Shown here: one piece after another, positions 19,382 through 29,121 of the stretch | How positions within the stretch are numbered: the stretch's first letter is position 1 | Layout: every line of letters begins with the position of its first letter | Assembly (NCBI RefSeq): GCF_963667555.1 | Contig: NZ_OY763421.1 | Coordinates: 124,001-188,000, forward strand | Origin: an uncultured Methanolobus sp. | Lineage (GTDB): Archaea; Halobacteriota; Methanosarcinia; Methanosarcinales; Methanosarcinaceae | Length of the DNA: 64,000 nucleotides | Reading direction: 5' to 3' | Notes under the pieces: model-generated | Seen by the model: the letters and a program-made list of their open reading frames with translations, nothing else | What the model was told of the DNA's origin: nothing | Database searches by the model: none | Translations under genes and position numbers: made by a program

Positions 19382-20379
19382 ATTCCAAGTTCCCGTGTAA
19401 AAGTCTCAAAGAGTTTCCTGTCCTGGAACATAAGTTTAAGGGAATCATCATCCCTTCCCTTGTGTCCGAACTCACCACAAACGATAACTGAATTACATTT
19501 TATGAATCCATTCACAATAGAGAACCAGTAGATGAGCTTTACAAGCTGGTCAGATGTGCATTCTCTGGCATCCAGAGTAGAAGGATATGTAAAATGGAAA
19601 AAATCAGGCCCCTTTCCCTCACACAGATTCGATGCATTTGTATCAGCAGTTAGAAAAACAGGATTTGCATAATTGTTCTCTTCATCAAAACTGCGTATGG
19701 CATTGACTATTATTCTATCATTTTTCTCACTACAGGTTGTTGAAGGCAGCTCGGCCTTGACCTCATGAACATATTCCCTTATGTAATGATATTCCTTCAT
19801 AGCCACATGAGCAGCCTTTCTTGCCTTTTTCATTTTCCTGTTCTCAAGGTTTTCCAGTAACTCTTCATGATAGTATGCACATTCCTGCATCTCATGGATA
19901 TGGAAAGGTTTGTATTTGTAATTGATAGAGTTCTCAACCTCTTCATAGACGGTATCTACAATAAGGTATCGAGGAGCTTTTATGTAACTGGCCTTTGAAG
20001 GAAAACCCTGATACAGCATATTGGTATCAAGTGCAAGATAGACTATTTTTCCAAGCTTCTCATAGGCTTTCAGCATATCTTTGAAATCATCAATGTTGTC
20101 ATACTGGACAATTTCGCTCAAAAGCATACAGTACCTGATATCATCATAAGATGGCAGTTCATTGACATAAGTACTGTAATCTGCATATAACTCTTCATAA
20201 TCTTCTTCAGCGGACAAAATACGTATCCTGTATCCATCACCAGATGTCTTTGCCTGTATCAGTTTAAGATCGAACAAAGGATAATCGACCACAACAGACT
20301 GATTACCATAAAGGTTCAATAAGATTTGTAATTCATCCCTCTGGATGACAACACTGTTCTCAACCAGTTCATTGTCCAT
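19345..20379 (-). CDS. PIN-like ribonuclease domain protein
   Basis: 344 residues. An N-terminal ~110-residue region without recognised motif precedes a PIN-like core: D118 in LALDTN, E147 in TVYEEVE, D221 in KNDRIIVNAI and D246 in FLTADTNAS. These four acidic positions and their spacing fit the metal-binding site of PIN ribonucleases, with a long charged helical insert (~165-210) between the second and third. The start ATG lies inside the last codons of the CARF-like gene (overlap 11 bases), indicating coupled translation. Context with a CARF-like sensor suggests a ligand-controlled RNase in two polypeptides. The PIN call is from motifs by eye. Confidence 0.7.
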   Translation of the reverse strand: MDNELVENSVVIQRDELQILLNLYGNQSVVVDYPLFDLKLIQAKTSGDGYRIRILSAEEDYEELYADYSTYVNELPSYDDIRYCMLLSEIVQYDNIDDFKDMLKAYEKLGKIVYLALDTNMLYQGFPSKASYIKAPRYLIVDTVYEEVENSINYKYKPFHIHEMQECAYYHEELLENLENRKMKKARKAAHVAMKEYHYIREYVHEVKAELPSTTCSEKNDRIIVNAIRSFDEENNYANPVFLTADTNASNLCEGKGPDFFHFTYPSTLDARECTSDQLVKLIYWFSIVNGFIKCNSVIVCGEFGHKGRDDDSLKLMFQDRKLFETFTRELGICRRLMELKIAK

Positions 20380-20905
20380 TCATAGCCCTCACTACCTGGT
20401 CTTTGAAATCATTCAACTGCTGTATCTGATACGGTATCATCATGTAAGGTTTTGGAACTGTTTCCTTAATCGATAAATAAAAAATGTGGTCCACATCTGA
20501 AAGGTTGATAGGCAGAAGAGTACCTGCAACCAGGGTCTTTTTTCCAGGAGTGATGTCAACTGCTATCACATCACCATCCATTTTCCTTTTCTTGATCAGA
20601 CCATGAATGTGCTGGACCATCTTTACAAAATCAGCATCGAAACTTATCTCACATTCACTCTCAGAGATAACTTCGTATTTGATGGCCGGTGAGATACTGA
20701 ACTCTTCTGAGAGGATTGTCAATCCATTCACAGTAGTCTCAATCTCTTTGAGAAGCTTATCACTGGCTTTACCTTCTGCAAAGAGGACTATCTCGTCCGG
20801 GAAGAACTCTTTTTCACGCAAAACTGCATGGTATGAGTTCAGAACTGCCCACACCGAACGTCCCAACATGGTGATATAGACTTTCTTAGGTGAAGATTCC
20901 GTCAT
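20369..20905 (-). CDS. Stand-alone CARF-like sensor domain
   Basis: 178 residues, a single Rossmann-like domain. First strand KVYITMLGRSVWAVLNSY, second strand DEIVLFAEG, and the diagnostic loop VDITPGKKTLVAGTLL (116-131), which matches the D-x-TxGxK pattern of CARF domains where ligand binds. No effector domain is fused; the effector is probably the overlapping PIN-like gene downstream. First gene of a four-gene operon; GTGAT lies just ahead of the ATG. CARF domains are known to bind cyclic oligoadenylates in type III CRISPR systems, but no type III genes are visible here, so the ligand is unknown. Confidence 0.65.
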   Translation of the reverse strand: MTESSPKKVYITMLGRSVWAVLNSYHAVLREKEFFPDEIVLFAEGKASDKLLKEIETTVNGLTILSEEFSISPAIKYEVISESECEISFDADFVKMVQHIHGLIKKRKMDGDVIAVDITPGKKTLVAGTLLPINLSDVDHIFYLSIKETVPKPYMMIPYQIQQLNDFKDQVVRAMNGQ

Positions 20906-21027
20906 GTAATCACTTTATGATTTATAGTATCCTTTATCACTTTTTTGTATAAAATAGATAGAGTTTTATCTTACCTATACTCAAAGAATCTGAATGCTAG
21001 GGATGGCATGTGAAGGCGACCACTTGC

Positions 21028-23016
21028 TTATCCTATGCTTACAGGAGGATTTGTTTCTTCCTGCTGCTTCCTCTTTATATTCCACATTTGAACTTGTCTT
21101 TGAAAATCCTCTGAATTACAAAGAATTGTCTCATCCTGTATCCAGCCTGGAAGAGCTCTCTTATTTGCTGGCAATTGATACCTTTCATCAGCCAAAATCA
21201 AAATGCCGTAGTCAGACTTACTTCTAATGACCCTGCCCAAGGACTGAACCGCTTTATTAATAGCAGGAAGAGTATATGCAATAAAAATACCGTCTCTACC
21301 ATATTTTTGAGTGTAATAAGTATTGATTATTTTTTGTACATTGCCCCATCTTGCAAGAGGAAGGCCGTAAACAAAGGCCCCAACAAGTGTGTTTCCGGAA
21401 TAGTCCAGACCTTCACTCCATTTTCCTCCACAGACTGCCAGCATTATTCCCGATCTGCCATTTTCCGGCAATGATTTAAACTCATCTATAAGTTTATCTG
21501 ATTCCCGAGAATCACGCGGTTCTATGAAAATATCTTTTTGTCCTTTCAGTTCAGGCATTTTTGACTTGAATGTGTGCATCAGTTCGTAGGAGGGGAAAAA
21601 TACAGCAAGGTTACCATCTATCTTTGAGTATATTTCGATAAAGCCAATGAGATACTTTAGGCTTTCTTCTCGCTCTTCGTAACGAGAGGTAATACCTTTT
21701 ACAGATATCACTTTTCTATGGTCATTAGGGAAACTGTTGGGCACAGAAGAAGTAAATACTTTCTCAGAACCAAAATAATACCTCTGGAAAGCTTCTAAGT
21801 GAGAAAAGGTTCCACTTATCATTATGCAACAGGAATGAACATGAACCACTTTTCTGATTGTTCCGCTTGGATCTATATTCCTTATCCCCAAGGTCACATT
21901 GGACATATTATCCTTGGTAACTATCGGGAAGTAAGAAATATCAGTTTTAGCTAGGATCATTTTCTCAAAAAATAGCTTCATCTTAGCAACGGAATTACCA
22001 GTAACATCTATCTCATTCAACTTTTTCTCATCGATTTTATCAGAGATATTTTCAATGATTCTGAGGATCACTTTGAAATCTTGAATTTTACAAGCATGCA
22101 ATATATCCTTTTCAAGTCCAATATTATCAAATATGTCTTCAGTCAAATCAGATTTAATACACTGAATCACAAAACGCTCAATTACGTTCACAGATGCTAA
22201 AATACAATCATTTTGTGGTCTGAGCTCTTCACAAGCTGCGCTTAAATCTTTTAAGTCTTTCTTTATAAAATCAAAATCTTTATTATTTAATTCCACTGTT
22301 TGAATAGACTGGACAACATTTCCAACATTGTGAGCCTCATCTATTAAAAGATATACATTTTGAGGAAGGGTTTCTATGCGGGTGTAAAAGTCTGTATTCG
22401 CATCAAATATGTGCTTGTAATTCACTATGACAATGTCTGCAATTTTAGCAGCTTCGATAACTGCTTCATAAGGACAGACATCATTACAGTACGAAACAAG
22501 TTCTTCTTTAGATTGAAATGTGTTTTCAAGAAGAAACTTAGCTTTGGTTTCTAATTTCGATGTTGCAACAAGCTCTTTTTTAGCATTACGGAATCTGCTG
22601 TTCCTAAAATATCTACAGGTCGAATGGTATCGCATTATTTTGCATTTTTCATATACATTTTCATTGCAGGCATGAGGGCAAAGATCCTGTTTTCCCAGCA
22701 GGTAGCAAAAAGTAAGTTTTGGCTTTTTTGTTCTTCTTATTCTGTCAAGTTCATCAATGAAAGTGTTCAGCTGGGATTTTGTTCTCACAGCAACTATGAC
22801 CTTTTTATTGAAACCTGCATTGTTTTTCTCTTCCATTAAGCTGAGAAGAGATGCAACTATACTGGATTTACCTGACCCGGTAGGTGCCTCTATCATACCT
22901 ATGGAATTTTTTTCAGCAAGGTTATATGCCATTTCAAGCATTTCACGTTGATATGGCCTATATTCTTCATAAGGGAACCATTTATCAATGTCCAAACGTG
23001 GATTTTTATTTATCAT
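21028..23016 (-). CDS. XPD/Rad3-family DNA helicase with Fe-S cluster
   Basis: 662-residue superfamily 2 helicase. Walker A APTGSGKSS (44-52) follows the Q-like YRPYQREM. An Fe-S domain has cysteines near 103-116 and in the later CKIM, CRYF and CPYEA segments. DEAH box lies near 225, and the C-terminal half has GGKWSEGLDYSG and the motif VI region QSLGRVIRS. It is a 5'-3' DNA helicase of the XPD/DinG group. ATG at 23016 with AAGG upstream is preferred to a TTG 18 bases earlier. It stands alone, downstream of the HhH-like pair. Some defence loci carry XPD-like helicases, but a repair role is equally likely. Confidence 0.88.
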   Translation of the reverse strand: MINKNPRLDIDKWFPYEEYRPYQREMLEMAYNLAEKNSIGMIEAPTGSGKSSIVASLLSLMEEKNNAGFNKKVIVAVRTKSQLNTFIDELDRIRRTKKPKLTFCYLLGKQDLCPHACNENVYEKCKIMRYHSTCRYFRNSRFRNAKKELVATSKLETKAKFLLENTFQSKEELVSYCNDVCPYEAVIEAAKIADIVIVNYKHIFDANTDFYTRIETLPQNVYLLIDEAHNVGNVVQSIQTVELNNKDFDFIKKDLKDLSAACEELRPQNDCILASVNVIERFVIQCIKSDLTEDIFDNIGLEKDILHACKIQDFKVILRIIENISDKIDEKKLNEIDVTGNSVAKMKLFFEKMILAKTDISYFPIVTKDNMSNVTLGIRNIDPSGTIRKVVHVHSCCIMISGTFSHLEAFQRYYFGSEKVFTSSVPNSFPNDHRKVISVKGITSRYEEREESLKYLIGFIEIYSKIDGNLAVFFPSYELMHTFKSKMPELKGQKDIFIEPRDSRESDKLIDEFKSLPENGRSGIMLAVCGGKWSEGLDYSGNTLVGAFVYGLPLARWGNVQKIINTYYTQKYGRDGIFIAYTLPAINKAVQSLGRVIRSKSDYGILILADERYQLPANKRALPGWIQDETILCNSEDFQRQVQMWNIKRKQQEETNPPVSIG

Positions 23017-23230
23017 GAAGCTAACCTTCTTCAAAATTATAGGCTTAAATACATATCCTATGTAAATATCATATATTTTTTAGAACTATGTTGACAAGTG
23101 AAGTCTACATAAGTAGCAAAACCAATATTCCTCTATTTTTTAGGAGGACAGCTGCACTAGAATATCGCATCGCTCCAAAGAAATATGGTCATCATCATAC
23201 CTAAGAAAAAGCATTAACTAACTCTTCGGC

Positions 23231-23500
23231 CTACTCCTGCTTGCCCTCAGCTTCATACCTGAAAGGTCTGTAGATAGTATGCTTCAATGTGTAGTACCCG
23301 CAGGCTGCAAGTTTCCCCAGATTGAGTGCATCCTCATCTTCCGGGTATTTCTCAAGCAGAGAACACACTATATCCAGCAGATCATTCTTCTCATTCTCAT
23401 CAAAAGTGACTGCTCCGTAATCTGCATTTAGCATGATTCTTAGAATTCTGTCCTTAATGTCTTCCAGTGTCTTCAAATCTTTAGTTACTTGATCCATCAT
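23231..23500 (-). CDS. Small hypothetical protein paired with HhH-like gene
   Basis: 89 residues, mostly helical and acidic, no recognised motif. GAGGG sits six bases before ATGATG. It begins 13 bases after the stop of the HhH-glycosylase-like gene and must be co-transcribed with it. Possibly an accessory subunit; function unknown. Confidence 0.65.
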   Translation of the reverse strand: MMDQVTKDLKTLEDIKDRILRIMLNADYGAVTFDENEKNDLLDIVCSLLEKYPEDEDALNLGKLAACGYYTLKHTIYRPFRYEAEGKQE

Positions 23501-23513
23501 ATAAATCCCTCAT

Positions 23514-24245
23514 TTATCTCCTTAAATTACGTTGACTTATTGCATAAGAAAAAAGAGCCATCTCTACATCGGCACAGAACCATACTCCATTCTCCCGCAA
23601 ACCAGCATCTACAAACTTATCCGGATGCGGACACTTCTGGCCATTTTCATTCATATGCTTTGCAATGTATCTCAGGACATTGATCCAGGTTCCATATTCA
23701 CCAGGCCATCTGGACTGATAGCTATTAATGCCCCAACGCTTGTCTGGATTTTGAGTAACCTTAAGGTCTAAGAAACTGGCTCTTTTTTTCGTGGAATCTC
23801 CCTCTCCAAAAACCCTTACTAGCCATGTATCAATTGCACCGTATTCAGAAGGCAGTGCAAAACGCAGCAATTTGCTTCCATACGTTGGCCCAAAGTTCCT
23901 AATTTCTGAACAAATAACGTTAATATATCTTTCTGGCTCTTCTTCAACCCATTTTGCAATCCTTCCTCCTTCATATACAGGCACATCTACGATCCCTGAA
24001 CAGTAAATCTGTTTATTGTTCCCTCCCCATCTAGCAATTCTCAAAAGATGGTCCACTCCCAAAGACTTATTCCGAACTGCTTCACCAATCATCATCTCAA
24101 GCCTGTATATGTCTGGGAATCCTCGGCTCCAAGTATCGCGTTCCCAGGAATATCTTTTGTAACAATCCACAAGATCTGTACTAGCAAGAAAGTCATCTAT
24201 TCTTGTAATCAAAATTGACTTCGGCAAGTTAGGTTCAAACGACAT
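23514..24245 (-). CDS. Hypothetical protein, possible HhH-GPD glycosylase-like fold
   Basis: 243 residues, not assigned to a family with certainty. The stretch GPTYGSKLLRFALP (about 117-130) followed by AIDTWLVRVFG (~135-145) resembles the helix-hairpin-helix region of OGG-type DNA glycosylases, where a lysine lies in the hairpin and a catalytic aspartate in the next helix (here K in SKLL and D in AIDT). This is a by-eye resemblance. GGTGAT lies five bases before the ATG. It is followed by the small gene at 23231. Alternatives include a DUF with unrelated helical fold. Confidence 0.55.
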   Translation of the reverse strand: MSFEPNLPKSILITRIDDFLASTDLVDCYKRYSWERDTWSRGFPDIYRLEMMIGEAVRNKSLGVDHLLRIARWGGNNKQIYCSGIVDVPVYEGGRIAKWVEEEPERYINVICSEIRNFGPTYGSKLLRFALPSEYGAIDTWLVRVFGEGDSTKKRASFLDLKVTQNPDKRWGINSYQSRWPGEYGTWINVLRYIAKHMNENGQKCPHPDKFVDAGLRENGVWFCADVEMALFSYAISQRNLRR

Positions 24246-24464
24246 GTATTATCACCAAGTTTAAAATTCTGTAGAGGTCTTCAATCTTCTGTATGTTTTC
24301 TATATTGTCCTATAGATTTGTTCATCTGGTTGGCAAGTTTTACAACCGATCCGATGTTGTCTTTTTTCGGAAGATCAGTCATATTTCTCAAAGTTTATAC
24401 CTCACGATTCTGATTGACAAAAAAGAATATAAACTATGCTCATAATAACATTGTGAACATAATG

Positions 24465-24476
24465 AACACTGGTGTT
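24465..24476. promoter_or_regulatory. Palindrome at ribosome-binding site of CARF-HTH gene
   Basis: AACAC-TG-GTGTT, a perfect 5-base inverted repeat, ends four bases before the ATG at 24480 and includes the GGTG that serves as ribosome-binding site. A TATA-like TATAAACT lies near 24428-24435. It could be an autoregulatory operator for the CARF-winged-helix protein. Confidence 0.35.
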
Positions 24477-24479
24477 TAA

Positions 24480-25277
24480 ATGGAAGGGTTGCAGAAGATA
24501 ATTCATATCATACCTTTGGGCCATGAGGTTGACAGAGCTGTAAAACCGTTTGAGACCTATAAAGCAGACAGGGCCTATTTACTTGCAGTCATGCAGGATC
24601 CTCTACTTGAAAGAAAAATGCTGGAAAAACAAAGGGACTATGTATCAAAGGTAAAATCTATACTCGAATCTAAAGATATCGAAGTAATATCAATTGATGT
24701 AGACATGTTTGACATTAAAAAAGTAATGAAAGAGGTCTCTGCCATCATCATGAAGGAAAAAAAAGACAATAACATCATCAACATCAATATGTCGGCATGT
24801 GGAAGGCTAACATCGGTAGGTGTAACCCTCGCTGCCATGGTTCACCAGGTGAATGTCTACTATGTTCATGCAGACTATTACTCATCATCAGAAGAAGAGA
24901 TATTAGAACATGGTATTAGCAGATGTGACAAATTAAAAATCACACCTATGCACAGCTTTCAGATAATGATGCCGGATGATGTCAACAAACTAATCCTGGC
25001 AAATCTTGCCACAAGACCTGAAGGAATGGAGAACGATGACATTTTTAGGATACTAAAAGAAGCAAAAGTCCCGGGTTTTGAAGAACTCACTGAGGATGTC
25101 AAAAAACATGAACAAAGAAGCAAGAGACGAAATTTGTTAATGCTGCTTAACAAGAGATACCTTGAAAAACTTGAAAACATGGGCTATGTTGAACGGGAGA
25201 AAAAAGAGAAAAAAACAACGGTCAAAATAACAGATTCCGGCCAATACATTGCTCATGTCAGTGGATTTATGAGATAG
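24480..25277 (+). CDS. CARF-winged-helix regulator (DUF6293/HFX_2341-like)
   Basis: 265 residues. An N-terminal CARF-like domain (~1-150) starts with IIHIIPLGHEVDRAV and has the ligand-loop equivalent INMSACGRLTSVGVTLAAM (~100-118), in which the usual glycines are partly replaced. A C-terminal winged helix (~175-260) ends with GYVEREKK and KITDSGQYI. Matches the archaeal HFX_2341 (DUF6293) regulators. It points toward, and ends eight bases from, the YhaN-like gene on the other strand, so the two converge. Target genes are unknown; the palindrome before its start suggests autoregulation. Confidence 0.78.
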   Translation: MEGLQKIIHIIPLGHEVDRAVKPFETYKADRAYLLAVMQDPLLERKMLEKQRDYVSKVKSILESKDIEVISIDVDMFDIKKVMKEVSAIIMKEKKDNNIININMSACGRLTSVGVTLAAMVHQVNVYYVHADYYSSSEEEILEHGISRCDKLKITPMHSFQIMMPDDVNKLILANLATRPEGMENDDIFRILKEAKVPGFEELTEDVKKHEQRSKRRNLLMLLNKRYLEKLENMGYVEREKKEKKTTVKITDSGQYIAHVSGFMR

Positions 25278-25284
25278 CAAGTGC

Positions 25285-28200
25285 TCACTCATCCAGCTCC
25301 ACAACACCTACATCCGGCACAATACTCCTGAACATCTCAACAGTTCCCGGATGGCAGGTAAAGTATAGCACCTGATTTGATAAACTAAGCTCATGGATAG
25401 AACTGATAGCATTTCTACTCCTAACAGGATCAAAGTTAACCAGGATATCATCAAATATGATTGGCAGGGATTCAGAATGCTTGCCAAGCTCGTTAATGAA
25501 ACCAAATCTCAAAGCAAGATATAGCTGTTCAGCCGTCCCCCTGCTTAGCTCATTAATGCTTTTACGTTTACCGCTTTTATCTTCAACAAAGATATCTGAA
25601 GAATCCAGAGGAGAGTATAGCCGTTCATATTTTCCGCCAGTGATATTGGAGAAGAACTTCTGAGCTTCAGTGATAACAGCTGGCTGCCTTTCTTTCTCGT
25701 ACTTGTCCATAGCCTGTGAAAGAATATGTTGTGCAATTGAGTATGTTGCCCACTCTCTTGATTTCTCATTTATCTCTTCTTTGAGTGTTTCAAGCTCCAA
25801 ACGCATCTTAGAGCCTTCACTGTATCCTTCCAACTGCATGATCTGAGTTCTGATGCTTCCCTTATCATCGTTCAGGGATTCAAGAGAACTTTCTATTTCA
25901 CTTATCCTTTCAGCAATTTCAGTTTCCTGTGTCTTCAACATTTCAGGTTTTGAATTTTTCAGTTCATTAATGATCTTAAGATGATCTTCGTTATTTCCGG
26001 AAAGTTTCTTCACGTGTGATTCTGCGATCTCGTATCCACTTCTTGCCTGGACAATCTCGTCCCATGTTTGTGCATTCTTTACAAAATCTTCTTCACTACT
26101 CACATTTGCTTCATGAAGGAGGTCTGTCATGTCTCCTGAACAGCCAGAGAGTTTATCTTCAGCTTCCCTGAGGCTGAAAAGAAGTCTATTGTTCTCTGAA
26201 ACCAGATTATCAAGTTGATTCTTTATACTGACCGTCTCTTCCAAATCCCCACGAAGAATCTCAAGTTCAGTACCAAATCCAAGTCCTGCACTCTTTCTAC
26301 TACAAGCATCAAGGACAGACTTTATTCTGTTCTCATATAGCTCAATAGAACGATTGTATATGCCGATCTTTTCAGTCAGTTCCTCTATTTTATCCTGGAG
26401 TTCATAACAACTTTTAATCGCTGTAAATATGTCAATAATACTTTCAGTTGTCATCTCAGAGGAGAGGTCGTACTTTGCAAGCCATTCATGCCACTTTTCC
26501 AATACCTTGTCCCTTTCTGCTCTCTTTTCCTTGAGATCAGCATCAAGCACATCTAACTGCTTTTCAAGATCTTCACGATCCATTTTCACCTGCTCAGCCT
26601 TCCCGGATTTGGCAGACTCTGCATCGACTTCATCGCGCAACTTAATAATAGCCAGGTCCAGAGAACGGTCCGATGCATCATAGTTACAAATTTTAATGAG
26701 TTTCGTTGCATCTTCTTCAAACTCTGTAATGGATAACTCATATGAAAGTACCTGAGAATTAAGCTCTGCTATAACAGTCTGCTTTTCCTTCGCTTCTCTA
26801 ATAAGAGCAAGTTTATCATGAATGTCTTCAGGTACTATGTCAGCATCCAGGCTGCATGAAACAAGCCATCCTTTCCATTCACTTTTTGCTTTTTGATAAG
26901 CAGATTTCATCTCATTAATTTCTGTTTCAAGCTGATCATACTTTTCATTTGATGCAAACTTGTCCTTTTCAAGTTCCTTCTTCTGCAAGTTGAGCTCTGA
27001 AACAGACTTAAGACTAAGAGCATATTCTTTGATCTCATCATATCTTTCTTCGAGTACAGATATCTCTGGTATGTTTTCAAAGCCGCAGGAGATGGCATCC
27101 TTCAGCATGTTTTCCTTAGTTAACAGGATATCCCTCTCAATCTGATCTTTTGCATTGACAGACTGAGCAGAATCTGTGTTGTGCACAGGAGGCTGAGTAT
27201 TCTTAGCAGCATTCTTCACTGATATTGAATAGACCACTGCTACAATGAACATTCCCACACATGCGATAATGCCACCCTGTAATTTATCATAGATATACCC
27301 AGTCACAAGGCCCGCAACACCTATTATCCCAAAAACACCCGCTGGCCACATAGGCATACGCTGGCCAGTTGTAACTGGTGTCTGCTTAAGCATGGAAGCA
27401 AACTTCTCATCCCTCTCTAAAGACCTGAGATCTATTTCCTTTTCCTTAAGAGAAGGATATCTTGCCCTAAGGCTTTTCAAAAGAGCAAGCATTTCATTAT
27501 TTTTGTTTTCGGGGATCTTTACATCTATAGCACTGATCTTAGAATCAATTCCATTGATACTATGATCAATCCTTTCAATTTCACCCGTAATCCACTCAAG
27601 CTGTGTTTCAAGACCCTGAATGTTTGATTCCGTTCCTTCTAAAGCAGATACCAAGGCTTTAATGTGGAGTTTTGCACTGCTGGACAGATCAAAGCTCTCC
27701 AGCATGTTTTCGTTCCACTCCTTGCCAATATCCTGTAATACTTGGACAAGCTCTTTCTTCTTATTAGCTAACTTTATCTTATCAGAACTTATTTTTTCAG
27801 CATTGTCTTTGTACCCGGCAACCCTGTCTGCCATTTTCAGGATTGAAGACCTTTGTTCCAGCAGTTTCCCGGAGAGATCTTCCGAGTTCTTGCTTTTATT
27901 TAAAATAGAATCCTTGACAAACTGGATTTTCTGATCTAACTCTTTAATCTCTCCATCAATAGTCTGTAGATCTCCGTGGCGTTTGCGTACAGCATCGATT
28001 GCGGGTATTGACCTGTCGAACTTATTCAGCTTATCTTCATTCCAGTCTGGTCCAAGTTCATCAAGCTTTGCTTCCAGTTTTTTCCGTTCCAGTTTTAAAG
28101 AGGATTCCAGATTTGGAAGTTCCTCTTTTTCTGCCCTGTACTTCTCAATTCCTTTGTCAAGTTCAAGTATGGTTTCTTTCTGTGCCAGCAGAGTTTCATC

Positions 28201-29121
28201 GATCTCAATATTGCTTTGTTCATTACCGTTCCTTTCAATAGAACGTTTCAGATCTTCAATGATCTCTCCACAACTCTGGATTTTATCATTGATGCTGTTG
28301 TATCTGTTAAGCCCGTTATCAGGGAAACTGTCAATCACAGGAAGTTCTTCAAGTTTGTTGCTATGCATTTGAAGGTCTATCCAGTCGTCCCATACTGATA
28401 ATAGAGCCTTATTATGTTCCTGTTTTATCAGAAGAGATGACTTTTCATCTTTCAGGTCAGCTATCTCTTTTTCCTTTGTATTGATATCTATGTGAAGCAG
28501 ATCATATTCATGCTGTCCATCTTCAATTTTCGCAACCTGCTGCTCCAATTCCTTTATCTGATTGAAAAGAACATTGATTGACGGTTTCTTCCCAGTGGGT
28601 TTATATAAAGCTCCTTTTTTATCTTCGAAAAAATCATTTATTGATGGAATAGAAGCAGAACCAATACCAGTTCCTGCACTATATAGTCTCCCACTGATGG
28701 AATTACCGTTCAGTCTGTTGAAGTCCTGCAGTTCGTCCAGACCAAAGGCATAAACATTCTCAAAAACATCATTGTCTGCACTACCAAGTATATTTCTTAG
28801 TTCAGTTTCCCCTTTAATGGTTCCATCTGAAAGATAAAGTTTCAACCCCTTGCTTGCATATCTTTCAATCGTGTAACTATTCCCATCATTTGTGTTTACT
28901 AAAAGCCTGCCACCATGAAGTCCTCCATTAAAAGCTGGATAGTGGTTATAGTTACCTCTTTGGTTCGGAAAATCAAAAAACATTCGCCTGATGAACGAGA
29001 GCAAAGTAGATTTTCCTGCTTCGTTCTTACCATGCAGGACAGTTAGCCCTTCACCCAGGTTGTGGATGGAAAAATCATTGAACTTGCCAAACCCGTCTAT
29101 GTTCAGATCAGCTATTCTCAT
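25285..29121 (-). CDS. YhaN/SbcC-like coiled-coil ATPase
   Basis: 1278-residue SMC/Rad50-type ATPase. Walker A GKNEAGKSTL (31-40) and its split C-terminal partner with signature ELSRGTAEQ (~1190) and Walker B PIIFDDIL flank a long coiled coil (~170-1080). Two predicted membrane spans sit within the coil (~590-635: GIIGVAGLVTGYIY and IIACVGMFIVAVVYSI), a feature of YhaN, whose Bacillus relative is membrane-linked. Its start overlaps the end of the YhaO-like nuclease gene by 14 bases, so the two are produced together as an SbcCD/Mre11-Rad50-like complex for DNA end processing. Ribosome site GGAG precedes the ATG. Confidence 0.9.
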   Translation of the reverse strand: MRIADLNIDGFGKFNDFSIHNLGEGLTVLHGKNEAGKSTLLSFIRRMFFDFPNQRGNYNHYPAFNGGLHGGRLLVNTNDGNSYTIERYASKGLKLYLSDGTIKGETELRNILGSADNDVFENVYAFGLDELQDFNRLNGNSISGRLYSAGTGIGSASIPSINDFFEDKKGALYKPTGKKPSINVLFNQIKELEQQVAKIEDGQHEYDLLHIDINTKEKEIADLKDEKSSLLIKQEHNKALLSVWDDWIDLQMHSNKLEELPVIDSFPDNGLNRYNSINDKIQSCGEIIEDLKRSIERNGNEQSNIEIDETLLAQKETILELDKGIEKYRAEKEELPNLESSLKLERKKLEAKLDELGPDWNEDKLNKFDRSIPAIDAVRKRHGDLQTIDGEIKELDQKIQFVKDSILNKSKNSEDLSGKLLEQRSSILKMADRVAGYKDNAEKISSDKIKLANKKKELVQVLQDIGKEWNENMLESFDLSSSAKLHIKALVSALEGTESNIQGLETQLEWITGEIERIDHSINGIDSKISAIDVKIPENKNNEMLALLKSLRARYPSLKEKEIDLRSLERDEKFASMLKQTPVTTGQRMPMWPAGVFGIIGVAGLVTGYIYDKLQGGIIACVGMFIVAVVYSISVKNAAKNTQPPVHNTDSAQSVNAKDQIERDILLTKENMLKDAISCGFENIPEISVLEERYDEIKEYALSLKSVSELNLQKKELEKDKFASNEKYDQLETEINEMKSAYQKAKSEWKGWLVSCSLDADIVPEDIHDKLALIREAKEKQTVIAELNSQVLSYELSITEFEEDATKLIKICNYDASDRSLDLAIIKLRDEVDAESAKSGKAEQVKMDREDLEKQLDVLDADLKEKRAERDKVLEKWHEWLAKYDLSSEMTTESIIDIFTAIKSCYELQDKIEELTEKIGIYNRSIELYENRIKSVLDACSRKSAGLGFGTELEILRGDLEETVSIKNQLDNLVSENNRLLFSLREAEDKLSGCSGDMTDLLHEANVSSEEDFVKNAQTWDEIVQARSGYEIAESHVKKLSGNNEDHLKIINELKNSKPEMLKTQETEIAERISEIESSLESLNDDKGSIRTQIMQLEGYSEGSKMRLELETLKEEINEKSREWATYSIAQHILSQAMDKYEKERQPAVITEAQKFFSNITGGKYERLYSPLDSSDIFVEDKSGKRKSINELSRGTAEQLYLALRFGFINELGKHSESLPIIFDDILVNFDPVRSRNAISSIHELSLSNQVLYFTCHPGTVEMFRSIVPDVGVVELDE

